Positions 1 through 5,137 of a stretch of 7,917 nucleotides of DNA are shown piece after piece. The position numbers and the translations under genes are program-made. The DNA comes from CAYYHA01 sp964471535 (lineage in GTDB: Bacteria; Myxococcota; Myxococcia; SLRQ01): NCBI GenBank assembly GCA_964471535.1, contig CAYYHA010000202.1:1-7917 (forward strand), in the 5' to 3' direction. Below the pieces are notes generated by a model. The model worked only from the letters and a program-made list of their open reading frames with translations, was not told the origin of the DNA and did not search any database. Within the stretch, counting starts at the first letter, position 1; each line of letters starts with the position of its first letter.

Positions 1-1
1 C

Positions 2-1630
2 CTCGTCCCCGGCCGGGTCCACCTCCACGTGACCGGGGGCCACGACCTCGCCGAATGGGAGACCCCCCCCTTTCTCGCCTTCCGCTCCCTCCTCTGTGAG
101 ATCCAGGCGGGGCTCATCGCCCTGCGCGCCGGCGCACCCGCGGTCACCCTCTCCTTCGGAACCGAGCGCGTTCGTAGCGAGCGGCCGTGCTCCGAGGCAC
201 CAGCGGGGCGCACGATCGGGCGCGGCAGCACCTGCGCCGCCGCGCCCTGGCACCTCTTCCAGGCGGTGCTCCGCGCCGCCCTCGACTTCTGCGCCGCGTG
301 GGTGGCGCGATGGCCGGCGCAGGCAGGCAACCCCTGCCTGGCCGAAGTGGTAGAGAGCGCCCAGGCGGACCTGGCACAGGTGGAGGAGTGGCTGGAGGGG
401 GACCGCCCGGCGACGGCGCCGCTTTCCCCCACCCTCGAGCCGAGACCCGGCCGCCGGCCTGCGTCGCAGCGGCCCCTCGGCCCCCACCGCCTACGGCGCG
501 TCGCCTTCCGACCCCTGTGGCACTTCGACGCCGGCCCCCTCGAGGCGCCCGGCCTCTGCCGCCTGGGCACGCGCTGGCTCGTTCATGGCGAGGACGGTCT
601 CTTCGCCCTCTCGCGGCGTCAGGGCCGCTGCGCCTGGCAGATCGGCGACACCCGCGCGGTCTGGCTCGGACCGCGGCCGAGCGACGGCATCCTCGTCGCA
701 ACGGGGAGCAACCTGGACCTCGTCACGCCGGCCGGCGCGACCGCCTGGTCGGTCCCCGCCCCCCGCGGCGCGTACGGGGGCGGGCACTACGTGCTCGGCC
801 GGGGGCTCGTCATCGCCGCCTTCGACGGATCGCGGGTGGAGGCGCGACGCGCGGCGGACGGCGCCCGGGTGTGGGCCTTCGAGCCCCCCGGCCGGGGACG
901 AAGCGACCTGTGCGGCGAGACGGGGCACCTGGTCGCCGCCACCGCTGGCGGTGTGCTCTATGGGCTCGACCCCCGAACGGGCGAGGTGCGCTGGCGCATC
1001 CACAGCGACCTCGAGGCCACCCATCCGCCGCTCGCCGTCGGCCCGCGCATCGTCCTCCTCGGGCGCAGCGACGAAGGACCCGCAGCGTTTCTGGTCGATG
1101 CAGCCACCGGGCGGTCGGGGCGCATCGTCCCCCTGCCCGTGGACCGCTTGGGGCGAGAGGTGGTGGTCTGGGGGGGACGCCTGCACCTGCCGGCCACCGT
1201 CTCCGGAGAGGCGGCGCTCCTGCTGCTCCGGCCGTCGGGCACTTACACCCGCTTGCTGCCCGAGGGTCTCTTCGGAGTGCCGGTGGTGTGGCCTGCGCGG
1301 GGCCGCTTCTTCGTCTCCGATGCCGGTGGGCGGGTGGCGGCACTCGATGGCTTGGGCCGGCGGCGCTGGTTCCACACCCTGCCCCCGTGCGAGCTCGGCA
1401 CCGCCCCTCGCCTCGCCCTCTCCCGAGGTGTCCTGCTCGCCGCCCGCGATGCCCTCTTCGCCCTCTCTCCCGAATGCGGCGAGGTGTGGGGCCGCCTCGC
1501 GCTGCCCGGGCTCCTCGCGGCCCACCTGCTGCGCGTCTCGGACGACCTCTCCTTCGTGGTCGCCGACGAGGAAGGGGTGGTCCACGCCTGTCGCCTCGCC
1601 ACCCACCTGAGCGTGGTGACCGACACCTAG
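2..1630 (+). CDS. PQQ-like beta-propeller repeat protein, 5'-truncated by the window edge
   Basis: The reading frame is open from base 2 to a TAG at 1628-1630. The codons before the first possible start (GTG at 29) also end almost only in G or C, so the true start is probably outside the window. Residues here are numbered from that GTG. Residues 180-530 contain about eight recurring beta-strand units of the PQQ/BamB type, for example LYGLDPRTGEVRW (310-322), VAALDGLGRRRW (436-447) and LFALSPECGEVW (476-487). This implies a seven- or eight-bladed propeller. Residues 1-125 form a separate, helix-rich region (FLAFRSLLCEIQAGL, then AALDFCAAWVARW), joined by a Pro/Arg-rich linker at about 126-155. 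Propellers of this type act as binding scaffolds, often in the envelope; no enzyme motif is visible. The N-terminus is missing, so export cannot be judged. The family call is good; the function is unknown. Confidence 0.8.
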   Translation, partial: LVPGRVHLHVTGGHDLAEWETPPFLAFRSLLCEIQAGLIALRAGAPAVTLSFGTERVRSERPCSEAPAGRTIGRGSTCAAAPWHLFQAVLRAALDFCAAWVARWPAQAGNPCLAEVVESAQADLAQVEEWLEGDRPATAPLSPTLEPRPGRRPASQRPLGPHRLRRVAFRPLWHFDAGPLEAPGLCRLGTRWLVHGEDGLFALSRRQGRCAWQIGDTRAVWLGPRPSDGILVATGSNLDLVTPAGATAWSVPAPRGAYGGGHYVLGRGLVIAAFDGSRVEARRAADGARVWAFEPPGRGRSDLCGETGHLVAATAGGVLYGLDPRTGEVRWRIHSDLEATHPPLAVGPRIVLLGRSDEGPAAFLVDAATGRSGRIVPLPVDRLGREVVVWGGRLHLPATVSGEAALLLLRPSGTYTRLLPEGLFGVPVVWPARGRFFVSDAGGRVAALDGLGRRRWFHTLPPCELGTAPRLALSRGVLLAARDALFALSPECGEVWGRLALPGLLAAHLLRVSDDLSFVVADEEGVVHACRLATHLSVVTDT

Positions 1631-1639
1631 GCCCGACGG

Positions 1640-1674
1640 GCGCCGGGTCCGGCCCGCATGAGGTCGCCCGGCGC
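1640..1674. terminator. Terminator-like inverted repeat between convergent genes
   Basis: GCGCCGGG (1640-1647) is exactly complementary to CCCGGCGC (1667-1674), with a 19-nt loop. It begins 9 nt after the stop of the propeller gene and lies beyond the 3' end of the opposing phosphoesterase gene. No T-tract follows on either strand, so intrinsic termination is uncertain. Its position between convergent genes is the main support. Confidence 0.35.
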
Positions 1675-1730
1675 GCGGTGCCACCGCCGTAGCGCCTCAG
1701 CCAAACGGCCACCGCCCGCGCGGTGCCACC
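1672..1730. repeat. 14-bp direct repeat pair in the convergent intergenic gap
   Basis: CGCGCGGTGCCACC occurs at 1672-1685 and again at 1717-1730, 45 bp apart start to start. The first copy contains the near-palindrome GCGGTGCCACCGC (1675-1687, 5-bp arms with a 3-nt centre). The second copy ends in CCCC, which breaks that symmetry. Both copies are outside coding sequence. The pair could be a short dispersed repeat or a small duplication; no function is evident. Confidence 0.5.
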
Positions 1731-1736
1731 CCGCTC

Positions 1737-2474
1737 CTAGATGCCCAGGAAGAGCCGCTTGCCAAAGTTGAGCGCCAGCTCGGCGTCGAAGATCTTCCGC
1801 GCCGCCGCCTCGATGTCGTACTCCACGCGCAGGTACTCGAAGGTCTCCGCCTCGGTGTCGTAGATGCCCGCGCAGGCACGGTTGTCGTAGTCGCGGGGCT
1901 GTCCCACCGATCCGACGGTGATGATGTAGCGGTAGCCGTCCTTCAGGCGGAACTTCTGCCCCACCACGTCGATGGCCTCGTGCGTGTTGAGGGCGAAGCA
2001 CTTGGTCAGATGGCTGTGCCCGATGAAGTTGGCACGGGCCAGCTTCGGCGCCTCCTCCAGCATCTCCTGCACCTGCTCGAGGGCGAAGATGTACTCGTAG
2101 GCCTCGGGGTTCAGCGGGTTGCCGTGGCAGTAGACGATGTCGTGCGCCTCGTCGTCGACGCGGTAGGGAAGCGACTCGAGCCAGGCGAGGTTCTCCGGCG
2201 AGAGGCGCTCCTTGCACCAGTCGAGAGCGTGGCGAGCGGCGTCGTAGTAGTAGCTGTAGTCCATCCGGCCGGCGACCGCCGCGTCGTGGTTGCCCAGGAT
2301 GGTCACGTCCGCCCGCTCCCGGATCAGGGTGCAGCACTCGTCGGGCTGGGCACCGTAGCCAACGATGTCGCCGAGGCACACGTATCGGTCGATCGACTGC
2401 GCGTCGTAGGCCTCGAAGACCTTCGTCAACGCATCAAGGTTCCCATGGACGTCCGAGAAAATGCCGATGCGCAC
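1737..2474 (-). CDS. Calcineurin-like metallophosphoesterase (COG0639 / Metallophos_2 type)
   Basis: This 245-residue protein has the full set of metal-binding motifs of the calcineurin-like phosphoesterase fold: D8-x-H10 (FSDVHGN), G35-D36 (LGDIVGYG), G61-N-H-D64, H117 (CHGNP) and G152-H-S-H155. It also has the GSVGQPRD segment (188-195) typical of the small bacterial YfcE/ApaH-like branch. It should be a soluble cytoplasmic hydrolase using two divalent metals, but the substrate (phosphodiester, nucleotide or phosphoprotein) cannot be read from sequence. The length fits single-domain members. The start is GTG at 2474: it puts VRIGIFSDVHGN at the usual N-terminus, an in-frame stop lies 27-30 nt upstream, and a GGAG sits 11 nt before it. 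The gene lies 118 bp downstream of the PilZ gene and beyond a strong hairpin, so it is probably transcribed separately. A 14-bp palindrome sits just upstream of its start. Confidence 0.92.
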   Translation of the reverse strand: MRIGIFSDVHGNLDALTKVFEAYDAQSIDRYVCLGDIVGYGAQPDECCTLIRERADVTILGNHDAAVAGRMDYSYYYDAARHALDWCKERLSPENLAWLESLPYRVDDEAHDIVYCHGNPLNPEAYEYIFALEQVQEMLEEAPKLARANFIGHSHLTKCFALNTHEAIDVVGQKFRLKDGYRYIITVGSVGQPRDYDNRACAGIYDTEAETFEYLRVEYDIEAAARKIFDAELALNFGKRLFLGI

Positions 2475-2489
2475 GTGTACCCAAGCTCC

Positions 2490-2503
2490 AGCGTCCGGAC
2501 GCT
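2490..2503. promoter_or_regulatory. 14-bp perfect palindrome upstream of the phosphoesterase gene
   Basis: AGCGTCCGGACGCT reads the same on both strands and ends 16 bp before the GTG start of the phosphoesterase. It could be an operator for a dimeric repressor, or a short hairpin in the leader near the ribosome-binding region. No convincing -35/-10 pair was found beside it, so the regulatory role is inferred from symmetry and position only. Confidence 0.35.
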
Positions 2504-2532
2504 AACACACGCGTGCGAGGGGCAGCAACGAC

Positions 2533-2572
2533 GCGACCCAGCCTGGTGCCACAGCGCCTCGGGCTGGGTCGC
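2533..2572 (-). terminator. Strong hairpin after the PilZ gene, probable terminator
   Basis: GCGACCCAGCC (2533-2543) pairs perfectly with GGCTGGGTCGC (2562-2572). This gives an 11-bp stem with an 18-nt loop, starting 20 nt past the PilZ stop on the minus strand. Downstream on that strand the sequence is GTCGTTGCTG, which has scattered T residues but no real T-run. Stem length and placement support a terminator or a 3'-end stabiliser. The weak T-tract is the reason for caution. Confidence 0.5.
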
Positions 2573-2592
2573 CCCAGACCACCGGGGGCGAA

Positions 2593-2937
2593 TCAGCCCT
2601 CCGACGGCTCGGCGAGGATGCGGTCGACGAAGCTGCGGATGCACGCCTGCGCCGCAGGGTCTAGGGCCTCGAACTTCAGGCCCATGCCCGGGGGCCCACC
2701 CGTCGCCGCCTGCCCATCGCGGCGCCACACCACCACCGCCTCGGCCTCGAGCTCCTCCTCACCGAGGGCCCAGCGCACCTTGGCGCGTGCGCCCTCGGCC
2801 AGGGGGGCGAAGGTCTTCACGAAGAGGCCCCCCTCCGAGAGGTTGGCCAGCTGCGCATAGATGGTGATGCTGCCGCTTTCGCACCAACACCGCTGATGGA
2901 CGGGGATACGCCGGTGGAGCCGCTTCGGTCGAGTCAC
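2593..2937 (-). CDS. PilZ-domain protein, probable cyclic-di-GMP receptor
   Basis: The 114-residue product is a single PilZ domain. It has the arginine motif R6-x-x-x-R10 near the N-terminus and N32-x-S34-x-x-G37 (NLSEGG), the two elements that bind cyclic di-GMP. It ends in the usual strand-helix segment (GMGLKFEAL, then a helix at 93-110). Short stand-alone PilZ proteins of this form are multiplied in myxobacteria (the TIGR02266 group), which supports the lineage guess. Both binding motifs are intact, so ligand binding is likely. The output, for example motility or envelope control, is unknown. The start is GTG at 2937, with AGGGA about 8 nt upstream and an in-frame stop further up. A sigma70-type promoter at 3045-3074 gives it its own transcript with a structured leader of about 100 nt. 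A strong hairpin follows the stop. Confidence 0.88.
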   Translation of the reverse strand: MTRPKRLHRRIPVHQRCWCESGSITIYAQLANLSEGGLFVKTFAPLAEGARAKVRWALGEEELEAEAVVVWRRDGQAATGGPPGMGLKFEALDPAAQACIRSFVDRILAEPSEG

Positions 2938-2967
2938 GCTTTGGGTCCCTGTTCGGGGCCCCCCGCA

Positions 2968-2989
2968 AGCCAGCGCCTAGCCGCTGGCT
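2968..2989 (-). promoter_or_regulatory. Perfect hairpin in the PilZ leader
   Basis: AGCCAGCG (2968-2975) pairs with CGCTGGCT (2982-2989) around a 6-nt loop, giving an uninterrupted 8-bp stem. It lies between the predicted transcription start (about 3038) and the PilZ start codon, ending about 30 nt before the GTG. A second, weaker pairing, GGTCT/AGACC (3013-3017 with 3034-3038), is possible at the very 5' end of the leader. The element could affect translation or mRNA stability. It does not match the GEMM cyclic-di-GMP riboswitch pattern I know. Confidence 0.4.
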
Positions 2990-3044
2990 CGATTCCACCC
3001 GTTTTCGGTTGTGGTCTCGAGGATGTACCGCCCAGACCCCAGCC

Positions 3045-3074
3045 ATTGTAGGGCTGTGTCCGACGCGGCGTCAA
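3045..3074 (-). promoter_or_regulatory. Sigma70-type promoter for the PilZ gene
   Basis: On the minus strand TTGACG (complement of 3069-3074) is followed after an 18-nt spacer by TACAAT (complement of 3045-3050). Each hexamer matches the housekeeping consensus at five of six positions. Such an AT-richer pair stands out in this GC-rich gap, and it points at the PilZ gene. Transcription would start near 3038, giving a leader of about 100 nt. Confidence 0.65.
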
Positions 3075-3142
3075 CGGCAGCCCTGGATCACTCTGACTTC
3101 CCCTGCCTGCTCCGCTGGGAGCAACGTGGCGAGCGGGCGCTC

Positions 3143-3197
3143 CACCGGGCGGCGCCCGGTGCCCGGCGCGACGAGCGCCGCCCCCCTCACGGGGGGT
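3143..3197 (-). terminator. Three tandem hairpins at the 3' end of the kinase transcript
   Basis: In minus-strand order, the first hairpin is CCCCCC/GGGGGG (3191-3196 with 3181-3186) around the loop GTGA, which contains the stop codon. The second is a 6-bp stem (3164-3169 with 3175-3180) with a 5-nt loop. The third is an 8-bp stem, CACCGGGC/GCCCGGTG (3143-3150 with 3154-3161), with a 3-nt loop. No T-tract follows, so this is not a textbook intrinsic terminator. It may end the operon, block 3' exonucleases, or shield the PilZ promoter downstream. Confidence 0.4.
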
Positions 3198-4137
3198 CCG
3201 CAGGCTCGAAGTCGCGCAGGACCTCGGGGGAGATATCGTCGAAGTGCGTGAGGGCTCGGAAGTCCTTCATGCGGGCGGCAATCTCTCTCGGCCCCAGGGT
3301 CTGCATGCGTTCGAGGGAGAAGCCCTGCACCGCAAACGAGGCCATCACGCTGCCGGCCACCATCGCCTGCCGCACCGTATCTCGGGCGAGATCGCCCGCT
3401 TGGGCCAGGTACCCCATCAGTCCGCCCGCGAAGCTGTCCCCAGCTCCGGTGGGGTCCACCACGTCGAAGAGGGGGAAGGCCGGCGCGTAGAAGACGTGCC
3501 CCTCGTCGAAGAGCATCGCACCGTACTCGCCCCGCTTCACGATGAGCCGCGCAGGCCCCATCGCGCGGATGGCCTCTGCGGCCTTCACGATGTTGTGCTC
3601 ACCGGAGAGCTGGCGCGCCTCGCTGTCGTTGATGACCAGGAGATCGACGCGCTCCAGCGTGCGAAGCAGCGCGTCTCGCTTCCCGTCGATCCAAAAGTTC
3701 ATCGTGTCGCAGGCGACCAGCCGCGGCCCCTCCACCTGCTCCACGACCTCGCGCTGCAGGTCGGGGTCGATGTTGGCGAGGAAGACGTACTCGCTGCGAC
3801 GCTGCGCCTCCGAGAGCGTGGGACGGAAGTCCGCGAAGACGCCCAGCCGCGTGTCCAGCGTCTGTGGATCGGCCAGATCCCAGTCGTACTTTCCTTTCCA
3901 CCGGAAGGTCGGGCCCGCGATGCGGGCGAGGCCCGAGAGATCGACCCCCCGCTCCGAGAGGAAGCGCAGGCACGCCTCGGGGAAGTCCTCTCCCACCACG
4001 GCGACCACACAGACCTCGGTGAAGTAGGAGGCCGCAGTGGAAAAGTAGGTGGCAGACCCGCCCCAGAGGGACTCACGAACGCCAAATGGGGTCTCGATGT
4101 CGTCGAGCGCCATCGAGCCAACGACGAGTAGGGACAT
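3187..4137 (-). CDS. PfkB-family sugar/nucleoside kinase, substrate unknown
   Basis: This 316-residue protein has the ribokinase-like fold signatures. These are a glycine pair near the N-terminus (GGSATYFS, 26-33), NDSEARQL (170-177), VKRGEYGAML (200-209), and the PfkB signature 2, DPTGAGDSFAGG (228-239), with D234 as the expected catalytic base. The family phosphorylates sugars or nucleosides with ATP in the cytoplasm. The DTMNFWI segment (144-150) and SATYFSTAASYF (28-39) are not those of the well-studied ribokinases or fructokinases as I know them. I recall similar kinases in Geobacter-like genomes next to an MTA phosphorylase, but could not check this. It starts at ATG 4137 with GGAG 7 nt upstream (4145-4148). 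It lies 90 bp after mtnP on the same strand. A role in nucleoside or deoxysugar salvage is inferred from that neighbour; ribokinase-type or adenosine kinase activity is the main alternative. Confidence 0.9.
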   Translation of the reverse strand: MSLLVVGSMALDDIETPFGVRESLWGGSATYFSTAASYFTEVCVVAVVGEDFPEACLRFLSERGVDLSGLARIAGPTFRWKGKYDWDLADPQTLDTRLGVFADFRPTLSEAQRRSEYVFLANIDPDLQREVVEQVEGPRLVACDTMNFWIDGKRDALLRTLERVDLLVINDSEARQLSGEHNIVKAAEAIRAMGPARLIVKRGEYGAMLFDEGHVFYAPAFPLFDVVDPTGAGDSFAGGLMGYLAQAGDLARDTVRQAMVAGSVMASFAVQGFSLERMQTLGPREIAARMKDFRALTHFDDISPEVLRDFEPADPP

Positions 4138-4144
4138 GGAAGGG

Positions 4145-4150
4145 CTCCAA
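4145..4150 (-). promoter_or_regulatory. Shine-Dalgarno site of the PfkB kinase
   Basis: TTGGAG on the minus strand lies 7 nt before the ATG at 4137, the best-placed ribosome-binding site in the four-gene series. It supports that start codon and suggests that the kinase is translated independently of mtnP, even if the two share a transcript. Confidence 0.6.
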
Positions 4151-4227
4151 CGTGGAAGGCTACGGCATGAAGGGATCCTAGGTCTTGGGCGCTTTGCCTG
4201 AGTCGATGGGCGGCAGGCGGCGCCGCA

Positions 4228-5121
4228 TCAGCCGGGCGGCGTCTCGTGCTCCTCGGGCCCGAGATAGCGCCCGATGATGGGTTCGAGGCGGGCGCGGGTG
4301 GCCTCGGGGACGAGGTGGGCCGGCGTCATGATCGCATGGGCCAGTGCATCCTTGCACGCGCAGCACCGCTCTGCCGGAAGCCGGCGGGCGAGCTGGCGGA
4401 TGGTCTCCCGCGCCCGCTCCACGTTGGCGCGGAGGATCTCGAGCACGGCGTCCACGCTCACCGCCGCCTCGTCCTCGCGCCAGGCGTCGTAGTCGGTGGA
4501 GAGTGCCAGCGTCACGTAGCAGATCTCCGCCTCGCGGGCGAGCTTCGCCTCGGGGAGGTTGGTCATCCCGATCACGTCGGCACCGAGGCTGCGATGGAAG
4601 AGAGACTCGGCGCGCGTGGAGAAGGCCGGCCCCTCCATGCACACGTAGGTCCCTCGGGGATGCACCCGCTCGCAGGCAGCGCGCGCCGCCTCCACCAACA
4701 CGGGGTGGAGCTGCCCGCACACGGGATCGCCGAAGGCGACGTGCGCCGCGATGCCCTCGCCGAAGAAGGTGGACGGGCGCCCGCGGGTGCGATCGAGGAA
4801 CTGATCCACGCACACCACGTCGCCCGGTGCGATCTCCTCGCGCAGGGAGCCCACGGCGCTGATGGAGAGGATGCGCTCGACGCCCAGCACCTTGAAGCCA
4901 TAGATATTGGCGCGCGCGTTGAGCTCGCTCGGCAGGATTCGGTGCCCCACGCCGTGGCGGGGCAGAAAGACCAGGGTGACCTCCCCGAGGCGGCCCCGAA
5001 CGTAGGCGTCCGACGGCGGCCCGAAGGGCGTGTCGACCTCCACCCGCTCCACACCGCTGAGGTCCGGGAGATCGTAGAGGCCGCTGCCGCCGATGACGCC
5101 CAGGGTCTTCGCTTCCGCCAT
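4228..5121 (-). CDS. mtnP: S-methyl-5'-thioadenosine phosphorylase
   Basis: It phosphorolyses methylthioadenosine (MTA) to adenine and methylthioribose-1-phosphate, a methionine and purine salvage step in the cytoplasm. The 297-residue protein matches the PNP/MTAP family II along its length. It has the phosphate-binding GGSGLYD (11-17), PRHG (54-57), SAVGSLREEI-PGD (88-101), EGPAFSTRAES (163-173), GMTNLPEAKLA (185-195) and STDYD (208-212). The two aspartates of the last motif recognise adenine, which favours MTAP over a 6-oxopurine phosphorylase. A CCAC motif near the C-terminus (C-x-C) also occurs in relatives. I chose ATG 5121 because it gives the usual short N-terminus and a 16-bp gap from rlmN. 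An in-frame GTG at 5163 would add 14 residues and overlap rlmN. Neither start has a clear Shine-Dalgarno, so coupling to rlmN translation is likely. The next gene on the strand is the PfkB kinase. Confidence 0.93.
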   Translation of the reverse strand: MAEAKTLGVIGGSGLYDLPDLSGVERVEVDTPFGPPSDAYVRGRLGEVTLVFLPRHGVGHRILPSELNARANIYGFKVLGVERILSISAVGSLREEIAPGDVVCVDQFLDRTRGRPSTFFGEGIAAHVAFGDPVCGQLHPVLVEAARAACERVHPRGTYVCMEGPAFSTRAESLFHRSLGADVIGMTNLPEAKLAREAEICYVTLALSTDYDAWREDEAAVSVDAVLEILRANVERARETIRQLARRLPAERCCACKDALAHAIMTPAHLVPEATRARLEPIIGRYLGPEEHETPPG

Positions 5122-5137
5122 GGCGGCTGGGGTGATA

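Noticed and set aside
63..70. Run of eight C in the propeller gene as a possible frameshift or slippage site
   Set aside because: The protein reads sensibly and with the same codon bias on both sides of the run in one frame, so no shift is needed.
187..1692. Overlapping plus- and minus-strand frames inside the propeller gene
   Set aside because: Their translations are Arg/Pro/Ala-rich low-complexity sequence, and only the frame beginning at base 2 has the propeller repeats and G/C-ending codons.
2938..3040. Cyclic-di-GMP (GEMM) riboswitch before the PilZ gene
   Set aside because: A short CCCAAAGC stretch recalls part of the motif, but the remaining conserved segments and the two-stem arrangement are not present.
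3009..3490. Small plus-strand frames across the gap between the kinase and PilZ genes
   Set aside because: No homology-like pattern or ribosome-binding site was seen, and they run antisense into the kinase gene and across the minus-strand promoter. They look like chance frames.
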